Positions 1 to 8,294 of a stretch of DNA of 20,849 bases are shown here, piece after piece. The translations under genes and the position numbers were made by a program. The notes below the pieces were generated by a model that saw nothing but the letters and a program-made list of their open reading frames with translations, searched no databases and was not told where the DNA came from. The first letter of the stretch is position 1; every line of letters begins with the position of its first letter. This stretch comes from Chara braunii (lineage: Eukaryota > Streptophyta > Charophyceae > Charales > Characeae), in the NCBI GenBank assembly GCA_003427395.1, contig BFEA01001130.1, positions 34,579 to 55,427 on the forward strand. The letters are read 5' to 3'.

Positions 1-1157
1 TCTCCCTTCGTTCCTTCAAAATTCCTTAACCCCTCAAGCCTTCCGTCACCCCTTCCCCTCCATGGCATGTGACTAACTTCTATCCTCACCGTTACATTGC
101 CAGGGAACGAACGGAAAGGAACTTGGTCCCCACTTGGTGGAAAGCGAGGGCAAGGGAAGGGCTGCCGGTCCCTTGTGCCACGAAGAAGGAGAGGATACGC
201 GACTATTGAGGACATTGGTGAGAGCAAAAAGGAGTGTTGTTTTGGACAAGGTCAGTCGACTTAACCACCTCCTCGACTGCATGCCTGAGTAAGAAGAGTG
301 TGGTTTGACTGTGAGGAAGGAAGGAAAGCACCCAAAAGCATGGAAAAAGGAAAGGGAAGACTTGGACTTGCATGANGGGCGGTGTGTTGACCCCATCGGG
401 GACGGACNTATGCCATTGTCATGTTTATTTGGATGTGNTGCAGGTAAGTGGCTNGGACGATCTGGNAATGAAGGGATTGTGCGACATGGGACCGTAACGA
501 GGGAAAGGGGGTTTGAATCTCGAACGGCTGGGATGGACTTTGGGCTTTGACGATTGCATGACTAGCGCGACCTGAAAAGACTAAGGGTCGGGAATGGGGT
601 TGGAGCCTGACTTTGCCGTGATGTGTGGTTGTGGCTAGGTCGCGAGCTTGGTACGGCCGCCTGGAAGGACTAACGGCGGTCACGAGACCTAGGAGATGTA
701 TGCATAGGCCGACTAGAGGAAAGATAGGGGCTAGGGGGAGAGGGACGAGCCGCCCCGATGATGTTATAGGAAACTAGGGCCGTTAGCGAAGGGGTGCGTG
801 GCCTAAGGAGAACGCTTAGCCTACGCACCGTAAATAAGAGAAAGCTCTCAATGAACCTCCCTGGACTGCCTGAGTATTGGAAGGAGCAATTGCCTGGTAA
901 GACAAACGGAGAATCGAAAACCTTACGCCTGCAGACCTAGACCAGTGAGGCTACCACCCGGCTAGAGGGCTGAGCNACATCCCCAATGTCAAGCTCTATC
1001 GCCCTATTGGCCCAACCCCATCCATCTCATAGCACTAGGTGGGGGTGCCCCTGGGACGAACGACCCGCGCCCTGAGAATGAGCGTGGGCGGGTCGAGCCA
1101 AGTGGGACCCGCAGTGGGGTCGACCAAGGCTCAAAAGTCCTTCAGGGTTCAGCCCCG
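1..1157. other. Unassigned sequence beyond the 3' end of element B
   Basis: No protein family is recognisable on either strand. Six single N bases lie at 376, 408, 438, 454, 466 and 976, so translations here are unreliable. If element B were complete, its 3' untranslated region and 3' LTR would lie here. I found no copy of this sequence in 5170-6117, where the matching 5' LTR would sit, so an LTR cannot be called. Short open frames in the first 700 bases are low in complexity and look like chance. Confidence 0.5.
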
Positions 1158-2465
1158 ACAGCGGTCAACTTCCTGATGACCATCCATAGATGGAGGATCT
1201 TGCGATCTTCGGCTCGGGAAGTCGTCACTCTTAGCTGGTGTATATGTCGCCAGCTTCAAGGCGTGAAAGACTGGATGGACCGTCAGATGCGGGGGGATGT
1301 TGAACACAAATGAGGGGCCATCGGGCTCATCTCCCGCGGCTGATGTTACGGGCCATGGTCCAAACCACTTGGGAAGCAGTTTGCGTGAAACATCCTACTC
1401 AGGTGCAAGCTCTTCCGCGGAGACCCACACCAGATCACCGACGTGGATGGGACATGGCACGAGACGCCTGTTGGCTTGCTGCTGCATGCGGACTTGCGCC
1501 TTTTGCGTGTTTACGCGCACTTGAGCCAGCAGTTTCCTGTACTTCCAGACGGAAGCAGGGGAGCAAGCAACGTCTATGTCGGCTGTTCGTGGGAGGAGAA
1601 GATGCGAAGATACGGCCTTTCCGGCCACCGTGGTGCAACTTGAATGGAGGCACGCCGATCGCCGAATGCAATGAAGTGTTGTAGGCGAATTCGATGTCGA
1701 GGAGGCGGTCAACCCAATCCTTCTAATCCGAACGGATGAGCGTACGAAGCATCATTTGAGCGGTTTGATGTGCCCACTCCGTTTGCCCGTCCGTTTGTGG
1801 ATGCCAGGCCGAACTTGGTTTCATCTTCGTGCCGGATTCCTGCATGAGACAAGTCCAAAATGTCACATGAAGCGAGTGTCGCAGTCGCTAACGATGTCTT
1901 CCTGGACGCCGTGGCTGCATATCCAGCCGGTGTGTAAGAGGCGCACAAGTTCAGAAGCCGTGGCATAGTAGTTGCAAGGAAGAAATTGCGCATACTTACT
2001 CAAATGGTCAATGACCGTGAGGATGCCGTCGTGCCCGAGGCGGTCGTGGGGATACGGACCGGTGACGTCCATGGCAATGGAGAGGCCGGGTTCCCGTGGG
2101 AAAGGCATCGGGCGCAACTTGCCGTAGGGATTGCGGTTGTGGGGCTTGCTTCGTCGGCAAACTTCGCAAGAGTCGCAATACCGAGTGACATCGGTAATGA
2201 GGTCAGGCCATCGGAATCGTTGCCGAAGCCGTGCAATAGTGCGATTGACTCCAAAATGGCCGGCGAGTCGTGAGTCATGGTACTCACCGAGAAGGCGAGT
2301 CCGAAGACGACGGTGGCGTGGGACACACAATAAGTCCTTGCCTCGCGAGTGGAGGAGCAAGTACCCATTAACGATGCGATAGTGGCTGGCCGGTGGGTGA
2401 TCCGAAGATAGCTATGCATACAACGTGGAGAAATCCGGATCGACTCATAGCCCCGGATGAAGTGT
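1158..2465 (-). pseudogene. pol: Element B integrase (broken, C-terminally truncated)
   Basis: Integrase would insert the DNA copy into the chromosome. The zinc finger shows EYH-x6-H (EYHDSRLAGHF) followed by SCEVCRRSK, giving HHCC. The core shows the first Asp in IAMDVTGPYP and the second in DIVSDCDTRF (Asp codon at 1886-1884). The Glu is in TDGQTEW (codon 1779-1777). The second Asp to Glu distance fits D-x35-E less one base, so all three catalytic residues survive but are separated by a frameshift. The later segment FAYNTSLHSAIGVPPF is typical. It is followed by VGDLVWVSAEELAPE, a GPY/F-like KWFGPWPVT and the HPVFHALKLATYTP tail. Stops: TAG 2414-2412, TGA 1865-1863, TAG 1725-1723. No chromodomain follows. 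Confidence 0.9.
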
Positions 2466-2959
2466 CGCTAGAGTTCCTCGTTGAATGCGAAGGCATGATG
2501 TGTCATAGCGCAAAGATCGGGTCTTCGCGAGAGTGTATCTGCTGCGCGATCGGAGAGGCCGGCTAGATGTTTCGGTGTGAAGTCAACTTGGTCGATGAAG
2601 TACATCCATCATTCGATCGTGCTGCTCACCGTATCCTGCGTCTTGTAGTAGGTCAACGGGTTGTTGTCCGTGACCCATGTGAACCTACGACGCCCAAGGA
2701 GGAAGTGCCGTCATCGCTTGAGAGCCATCACAAACGCGAGCAGCTCCTTCTTCCTTGCATCATCAAGTGAATTGATGGGAGGCACTTTGTGGCTGAAATA
2801 CTCCACGGGGTGTCAGTCGTCGCAGTCGTGTTGTTCCAAGACTGCCCCAATGCCAGCCGGAAGCGTCAGTTGTCACTCTCGTTGGCAGTGCGGGGTCGTA
2901 GATGCTAAGGACGAGTGCTATCAGCATGGCCGTCTTGAGTGCTTGGAATGACCGGCGTG
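2466..2959 (-). pseudogene. pol: Element B RNase H domain (broken)
   Basis: RNase H would remove the RNA strand of the RNA-DNA hybrid during reverse transcription. The first active-site Asp is in TRVTTDASGW (Asp codon near 2867). The frame is then lost near 2830. It resumes with VEYFSHKV, the catalytic Glu in DDARKKELLAFVMALKR, an Asp in FTWVTDNNPLTYY, and a final Asp in GLSDRAADTLSRRPDL. All four acidic positions can therefore be traced. In-frame stops occur at 2713-2711 (TGA, where the family usually has Trp), 2611-2609 (TGA) and 2470-2468 (TAG). The domain is clear, but the gene is dead. Confidence 0.85.
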
Positions 2960-3835
2960 CATCGTCATCGAGTACGAATGGCACCTTTGGCAATTGTAAT
3001 CTCGTCATATGTTCGGCAATCCTTGAGTACCCGGTGATGGAGCGTTGATAGTAGCTCGCCAACTCCATGAATGAGCGAACGTCCGTGGTGTTGGTGGGCT
3101 CAGGCCATACGCGGATGGCCTCGATCTTGTTCGCAAGTGAACGGATGCCTTGGGGCGTCACATAATGTCCCAAGTACTCCAACTCTTGCCGCGCGAATTC
3201 GTATTTGTCGCGGTTGGCTTTGCACTTGGCTTGTTGTAACCGTTCCAAAACAGTGCGCAGGTGCTCCACATGCTCGTCCAGACTCCGACTGTACACAAAG
3301 ATGTCGTCGAGGTAGATGAGTACGAATCTATCCAGCATGTGTCGGAACTCCGTTGTCATAGCCGCTTGGAATGTGGCCGGGGCATTCGTAAGGCCAAAAG
3401 GCATAACCAGCCATTCGAAATGCCCATATCGCGTCTTAAACGCGGTCTTGTAGCGGTCCTCCTGCCGGATCTCGAGTAGGTGATATCCCGATTTGAGGTC
3501 AAGCTTGGAGAAGAACTTGGCGCCGCCCAGCCGTTCGAGGAGGCCGTCGATGCGCGGAAGAGGGCCAGCATTCTTGACGGTTTGCGAGTTGAGCTTGCAA
3601 TAATCGATGCACAACCGCAAATCCTTGTTCTTCTTCCGGACAAAGAGAATGGGAGCTCCGTATGGCGAAGAGCTAGGCCGAATCCAGCCTTTGTCGAGAA
3701 GATCGTCGAGTTGGGCCCGTAGCACACTTAACTCTTCCTCGCTCATGTGGTAGATGCAACCACACGGAGGTACGGCCCCGGCCTCGAGGATGATCTCGTG
3801 GTGGATGGGCCGGACTTCGGGAGTAGTTGTTGCTT
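2960..3835 (-). pseudogene. pol: Element B reverse transcriptase domain
   Basis: This is the longest intact coding stretch of element B, open from 4082 to 2763. Ty3/gypsy RT landmarks appear in order: the pre-RT segment RPIHHEIILEAGAVPP, KGWIRPSSSPYGAPILFVRKK, LRLCIDYCKLN, FSKLDLKSGYH (with the first catalytic Asp), MPFGLTNAPATFQ, and IYLDDIFVYSRS. The YLDD box carrying the two metal-binding Asp residues is at 3314-3303. The connection region YLGHYVTPQGI leads to RNase H. RT would copy element RNA into DNA in the cytoplasmic particle. The catalytic residues are kept, but the rest of the polyprotein is broken, so no active enzyme is expected from this copy. Confidence 0.95.
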
Positions 3836-5168
3836 CGAGGCTGGACAGCGGCCACCTGATTTCCCTCACGTGATGCTTGGGTGGCTGCCGGGTCTTCCAC
3901 AATGTTGTCCGTTTGGACTGCAACGACATGCTGCGGACCCAGACCAAAATTTCCTTTCTCCACATAGGTTGGCTGCCACGCCGATTTCTCATATGCAGCC
4001 GCCCTGTTAGTCTTGATGATCTCCCTTGCCTTGTCGATGATTTCAGCGAAGGTCGTGTATTGCTCACGATCACCAAGTGCAAGGCTCAAGGCGGCACATG
4101 ACCGGTTGCATCTCGGCGCAGATGCAAAAATGGCAATTCGAGATCGGGTGTTGCCGCGATCTTTTGCCATTCCGTGAGTCAGTCGCGTGTCAATGTGTTG
4201 CCTTGCATCATGGCGAAGAGGCGGTTGATGGCGAGCGTCGGGGCGTCGTCCACAATGAACTGCTTCTTCCATAGCCTCATTAACTCTTCCCAAAAGATCT
4301 TCTCATGCACATCAGCGACCTGGATGCCGTGAATGGTTGCCAGGTGGCTGAGCTTGATCCGGCATAAGCCCTTGGAGTTGAGGAACAGCGCGCCGATGTA
4401 CGAGTGCTCGGGGACGAAAAGGATCCGAAGTTTCGTCGTAAAGCCCTCCCACCAAGGAACGGGGTCTTGATGCGTATAATCATCGAACTTTTCAATTTGG
4501 AATGTCGGCATCTTGTAGTGCTGCGCACTAGTGTTGCCATTCTTGTTGGGCCGCTGGTGCAGTTGCTGAACCACGGTCTTCAAGGTGTCCAACTGCTTGC
4601 TGATGGTGGTTGGTGCAACGAAGGTGCTGATGTCGCCGAGCATTGCGACTACGTGGTCAACTCGTTCCTCCAATTGGCGGGTAGAGGATGCACCGTAGGA
4701 CTCGCCAGCATCTGGTCTTGGTTCAACTTGCTCGAAGTCCTCTACACGGGAATCAAGTGCCCGTGTAGCATCCTCGTGCAGATCCTTGTGGTTCCGCACC
4801 GCCCGTCGGAGCTTCGCCAGCTCGGACTGCAGATGGTTACGAGTGTAAACCAACCGGGTCACAAGTTTGGCAAGGAACTCCTTGTGCTGCTCTTCCGGTG
4901 CCGCGTCTTAGTGGGGCTCGGATGGTTCAAAATGCCAGAATTTGAGCTTTTCGATGCTGGTGGCTTCATGCCACTGTACCAGATCCTGGGCCTCCTTGCG
5001 GCGTGCCTGGGTATCTGTGTCTTTGTCGGCCTGAAGCCGCTGCTTTTCAGCTGCTGTCGCCGCTTCAGCTTGTACGCGGGCAGCTTCGGCTGCCGCCTGA
5101 CGCTGCTCCTCAGCCTCGATCAGTGCGAGTTGAGCTTTGAAACGCTGTCAGTACTCGCAAGGACTCAT
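3836..5168 (-). pseudogene. gag: Element B gag (broken)
   Basis: The chosen start is the ATG at 5168-5166, because the frame from there runs into the recognisable gag with only two in-frame stops: TGA at 5150-5148 (codon 7) and TAA at 4910-4908 (codon 87). Residues 10 to 60 are Ala/Glu/Gln-rich and look like a coiled coil. A second helical stretch follows (YTRNHLQSELAKLRRAV). Next comes a capsid-like segment with DPVPWWEGFTTKL, LSHLATIHG and WEELMRLWKKQF. A frameshift near 4170 moves the frame, which then continues with LALGDREQYTTFAEIIDKA and WQPTYVEKGNFGLGPQHVV. Gag would form the particle that packages element RNA. No CCHC zinc knuckle follows; coding runs almost directly into the sequence before RT, which suggests an internal deletion near 3825-3840. 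Confidence 0.85.
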
Positions 5169-5223
5169 TGGCCAATTGGCCTGGCATGCCCAGAACTGAG
5201 ACTGTCATGGTGGCGGGGCACTG

Positions 5224-5298
5224 CTGACGTGGCACTGCTGACGTGGCACTGTTGCTGATGTGGCACTACTGACGTGGCACTGTTGCTGACGTGGCACT
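5224..5298. promoter_or_regulatory. Array of five CTGACGTGGCACT motifs (ACGT-core, bZIP-type)
   Basis: The 13-mer CTGACGTGGCACT starts at 5224, 5238, 5269 and 5286 exactly, and at 5255 with one change (CTGATGTGGCACT). Start-to-start spacing alternates 14, 17, 14, 17. The core TGACGTGGC (GCCACGTCA on the minus strand) resembles the C-box/G-box hybrids bound by plant bZIP factors. The array lies 56-130 bases upstream of the chosen gag start of element B, in the position expected for a promoter or leader. Use as a regulatory array is inference; the repeat itself is certain. Confidence 0.6.
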
Positions 5299-5926
5299 GT
5301 ACCAATCGGGAATGCAGGCAAAGGGTTGGGTGGGAGGGAAAATGCAGGTAGGTAACCAACCAAGCTATACTTTCCTCCCGGTCCTAATCAACATAATAAA
5401 AAAAATAAAAAAATAAAAGAAGAGGATCTACCCCCCCCTTTTTTTTTTTTTGTATATCTGTCGATCTGTTATGAGTGAGGCATCTCAGAGGAGTGCTATC
5501 AGCGAGATCAAGGCCAGGTTCCGCAAAGTTTCGACTTTCACAAAATGCGATCTTGAAAAGCAAATTTTTTTTTGCGAAATAGAGTAGAGATGCGAATCCA
5601 GTTTCTGAGAATATGACAACCTCCTAATATGCCTAAAAACGAATGCTGATATGCTTCACAAGATTTCGGTTTTCAAAAACTTTAGCGAGATAGAATGGAG
5701 ATTCGATTTTCAGAACAGAATAAATCCGGTTTTCGAGAATATGGCCACCTCTATCGTTATCCTAATATGCCTAGAAAACGAAATGCTAACTAACATCAGA
5801 AATTTTCGGCTATGTATGCGAATATCACAAATTTCAGATGCTAATATAAGAGAAACGAAATGCTACTTTCAGAAATTTTCAGATATTTGTTGCGTGAAAA
5901 CGAAATGCTAATATAAAAAAATTTCA
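5299..5926. other. AT-rich intergenic or degenerate repeat DNA between elements B and A
   Basis: No gene is seen. The stretch has A-rich tracts (5391-5420) and a C8 run next to a long T run (5431-5452). Diverged copies of a motif like AACGAAATGCTA followed by AGAAATTTTC continue into the better ordered 33-bp satellite to the right. The latter part looks like an old, decayed version of that satellite. Confidence 0.55.
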
Positions 5927-6059
5927 GATAAAACGAAATGCTATTATCAGGAATTTTCAGATAAAACGAAATGCTATTATCAGGAATTTTCAGATAAAAC
6001 GAAATGTTATTATCAGGAATTTTCCTGATAAAACGAAATGCTATTATCACAAATTTTCA
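5927..6059. repeat. 33-bp tandem satellite, four near-identical copies
   Basis: The unit begins GATAAAACGAAATGC and ends near GGAATTTTCA. Copies start at 5927, 5960, 5993 and 6027 (periods 33, 33, 34). More diverged relatives lie upstream to about 5780 and a partial copy follows at 6060. Parts of a unit can pair (CTGATAA with TTATCAG in the fourth copy). The array ends about 60 bases before the left end of element A. Confidence 0.9.
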
Positions 6060-6136
6060 GATACTTGTTGCGAGAAAGAAAAAAAAAAATCAAAGATTTG
6101 GCGAAGTCCTACTTGATTGAAATGGTTTTCACCTTT

Positions 6137-6171
6137 TAGCAGTAGCAGGCGCAGTACCCAGGGTTCGATCC
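6137..6171 (+). promoter_or_regulatory. Pol III-like A box and B box in the LTR start
   Basis: GGTTCGATCC at 6162-6171 is a canonical tRNA B box, and flanking bases (CAGGG and CCTAG) can partly form a T-arm. TAGCAGTAGCAGG at 6137-6149 is A-box-like. The spacing of 12 bases is much shorter than in tRNA genes. The B box is unchanged in the 3' LTR (20309-20318), although the bases just before it have diverged. Promoter function is speculative. Confidence 0.3.
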
Positions 6172-6562
6172 CTAGACCTCGTCCTACCCATGTACAGTAC
6201 TCGTGTAGACCCCGAGAGTTTAACCTGTGACCTGTATATTCGTAGACAGCTGGTAGGTCTGTCATAGGTCCATAGGTAGCAGGGGTTGGATTTGTAGATC
6301 TGTAGGGTAGAAGTCTTAGCGAGTTCCAGAAGTCTAACTGTAGCCCTTCTAGAAGGTCGGCAAGTGGGCAAGTGGTCAAGTGGTGAGCCAAGTGGTGGAC
6401 TATACTGCATTGCAATCGCAGTACGACTACCGTAGGTTAGCGGTGAGTCCACAGTCAGTCAGCTGTAAGGTCCAGTCAGTCCCAGTCCGGTCCAGCAAGT
6501 ACCACGGGGCACTGTGAGCACCATGGGCCGATGGCAAAGGGAAGACCAACGAGTTTCCGAAG

Positions 6563-6569
6563 TATAAAT
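6563..6569 (+). promoter_or_regulatory. TATA-like box of the 5' LTR
   Basis: TATAAAT lies 393 bases before the LTR end, a sensible place for the U3 promoter, with transcription expected to start near 6590-6600. The matching site in the 3' LTR reads TATGAAT, so the box is damaged there. Confidence 0.6.
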
Positions 6570-6956
6570 CAAGAGGCAGCGCCCAGCCTTGCATTCATTC
6601 CTGCGTCAGCCATGCGGAAGCGCTGTCACAGCGACTTGTGCAAGGAAGTAGTGGGCGAGAGAGAAGGAGCTTAGTATAGCGATAGAGTAGAGGCAGCCAT
6701 AGCTGCCATAGTTGTAGTTAGTGTGAAGTGTGTGTGTGTATGTGTGAGTGTTCAGAGTTACGCGTGTGGGATATCCAAGGTGATCCGGTGTGTGTGAACA
6801 ATGAGTTGTTTGGGCGCTGAGTCGCCATAGCCAATTGAAAGTGAACTCGTATCTGGAAGCCATATCTCTGAGTTTTTGAGTGGGCGCATGTCGCCAGTTT
6901 GCTGTGCTGCTGTTTACATGCATGAAAAGTGTGAACGAGAACGAGTCTGATTGCAT

Positions 6957-6968
6957 TGGTATCGGAGC
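6957..6968 (+). other. Primer binding site, tRNA-iMet type
   Basis: TGGTATCGGAGC begins one base after the LTR end. It differs from the usual plant iMet primer site by one base (G for A at position 8). This site primes minus-strand synthesis and fixes the LTR end at 6955. Confidence 0.85.
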
Positions 6969-7113
6969 TGGTACCCGCTATTCCATGCGCGTCGTCGTGT
7001 GCAGGACCTGATGCGCCATAGCCGAGGTGGCCGCCGAAGGCAGTAGTCCGCCATAGTGGACCTGATGTTGGAGAAGCCGCCGCGCACCTGCACGAAGATC
7101 ACGACGAAGAAGA

Positions 7114-7117
<4 letters not shown>

Positions 7118-7145
<28 letters not shown>

Positions 7146-7216
7146 TAAGGTTGAGCGATACAAGATTGGGTTACTACGTACCTGCTGCGTTGAAGATACC
7201 GCTACGGCGCGCGCGA

Positions 7217-7275
<59 letters not shown>

Positions 7276-7310
7276 GCGATACCAGTTTGGTTGTCACTTA
7301 CCTGTGAAGC
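7118..7310 (+). repeat. Duplicated unit of GA microsatellite plus TGAGCGATAC flank
   Basis: GA tracts occupy 7118-7145 and 7221-7271. Each is followed by nearly the same downstream sequence: TGAGCGATACAAG after the first and TGAGCGATACCAG after the second, each leading to TACCTG about 20 bases on. The unit was probably duplicated as a whole, with the tracts then changing length. Confidence 0.8.
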
Positions 7311-7462
7311 GAGCTATGCAGTCCCACGTGGAGGAAGGAGAAGCGGCCATAGCGGCGAGGTGTCACCACGGAGTAACGAAGGAGGGAGAGAGGCCGGACA
7401 AAGGGGGAGAGACGAGAAGGGAGATAAACAGGCCATAGCCGAGAGGTGAAGAGAAGGCCGAT

Positions 7463-7489
7463 AAAAAAAAAAAAAAAAAAAAAAAAAAA
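7463..7489 (+). repeat. Poly(A) run
   Basis: A run of 27 A. It has no polyadenylation signal just upstream and no flanking direct repeat that would mark a retroposed sequence, so it is listed only as a simple repeat. Confidence 0.85.
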
Positions 7490-7577
7490 GACAACCAGGG
7501 TGCAAAAAGGCGAGGAAGGTGAAAGGGAGAAGAGGACTGGCGAAGAAGAGGAGTCGGCAACCATAGCTGACCGGAGG

Positions 7578-7697
7578 GTTGACCAAGAGGGTTGACCGGA
7601 GGTGTTGACTGGCGTTTACCGAAGTTGACCGAGGGGTGACCGGGGGCTATAGCAGCGTTGACCGACGTTGACCAAGGCCGTTGACCACAAGTTGACC
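7578..7697 (+). promoter_or_regulatory. W-box-like cluster (eight GTTGACY)
   Basis: GTTGACC starts at 7578, 7591, 7624, 7657, 7667, 7680 and 7691, with GTTGACT at 7604. Degenerate versions fill some gaps (CTGACC near 7568, GTTTACC at 7614, GTGACC at 7636). TTGAC[CT] is the core bound by plant WRKY factors. All copies are in the same orientation. The cluster is certain; a regulatory role is inference. Confidence 0.6.
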
Positions 7698-8294
7698 AAG
7701 TAGGAGCCGGAAATATCTCGCCAAGCCTTCAGCCTACGCCTCGCCCTATGGATGTGCACACACCCCTTGGTACTTGTTGAGTCCAGTCTATCTGTCTATT
7801 CTTTCCGCATCCAGTCTCTTCTGTCCTAGGCGATAGTACTCCGTGGATGAAGGAAAGGGTCTTGTTGACCAAACCCACACGGGATAAGTAGGGCTAAAAG
7901 CTGTGTCTGACGACTCGACTGTCCCGGAGGTCAAACCCTCCCAAGGACCGGTACTGACTGGCGGGCTGCTCGGTGTGGCACGGTAGGCCTCGAAATCCGA
8001 GATGTGGGTTGTACAACAGACCGTCCAAGTATTGAGAGACCTGCTGATCGCGTCGTCCTATCTGCGACGTTAAATAATTCCTGAGGAGTTTGGGGAATCT
8101 CCTTAAATGCCTCCTGATCAGCAACAGGTCTAGTAGTGACAACCATAGTGTAGGTCTAGGCTACAGACCATAGTTGGCAGGATCCTTGTCAAGATTATGT
8201 AAGTCCTTAGATTGAGTCAATAGGTTTGTCAGTCAGGGGTCAGAGTCTACGTGGTGAGGTTTGGAACCACTAATCCGGTTGTACACCTATCACC

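Larger units (their letters stand above)
1158..5168 (-). mobile_element. Element B: degenerate Ty3/gypsy LTR retrotransposon, internal region only
   Basis: Reading down the minus strand, the order is gag, RT, RNase H, integrase zinc finger, integrase core and GPY/F-like tail. RT before integrase is the Ty3/gypsy order. The elements of the zinc knuckle and aspartic protease that normally lie between gag and RT are not visible. The C-terminal tail stops near 1158, soon after the motif HPVFHALKLATYTPAKSDDF. Coding is broken by at least eight in-frame stops (listed under the parts) and several frameshifts. No LTR pair, primer site or polypurine tract could be supported. The element belongs to a different family from element A: its gag and its integrase tail are clearly distinct. 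Confidence 0.88.
6118..6955 (+). repeat. 5' LTR of element A (838 bp, TG...CA)
   Basis: The LTR begins TGAAATGG and ends ATTGCA. Its first 557 bases match 20266-20849. It contains a TATA-like box at 6563, short direct repeats of AAGTGG near 6359-6395, repeated CAGTCAGTC-type motifs near 6450-6485, and a GT-rich stretch at 6725-6745. Relative to the 3' LTR it carries an extra block around 6403-6420 containing ACTGC and GCAGT as an inverted repeat, and an extra nine bases near 6311. Confidence 0.93.
6969..8294 (+). other. Untranslated leader of element A
   Basis: The 1.3-kb stretch between primer site and gag shows no coding potential. It holds two GA microsatellites, a 27-base A run, repeated GCCATAG words and a dense block of GTTGACC motifs. 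Packaging or dimerisation signals would be expected here, but none can be named. Confidence 0.7.

Noticed and set aside
505-530. B-box-like GGTTTGAATCTC as part of a tRNA
   Set aside because: The upstream sequence contains N and cannot form the other tRNA arms.
4404-5258. 284-codon open frame on the plus strand
   Set aside because: It is antisense to the recognisable gag of element B and has no family features of its own; the minus-strand reading is strongly supported.
5293-5304. Primer site for element B on the minus strand (TGGTACAGTGCC)
   Set aside because: It matches the iMet primer site only if a two-base deletion and other changes are allowed, overlaps the ACGT array, and no LTR end can be shown beside it.
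6137-6210. A tRNA gene in the LTR
   Set aside because: Only the B box and part of a T-arm are present; no acceptor, D or anticodon arms could be built, and the A-to-B spacing is too short.
7463-7489. Poly(A) tail of a SINE or processed pseudogene
   Set aside because: There is no Pol III box or coding homology upstream and no flanking target duplication; it lies in a leader full of simple repeats.
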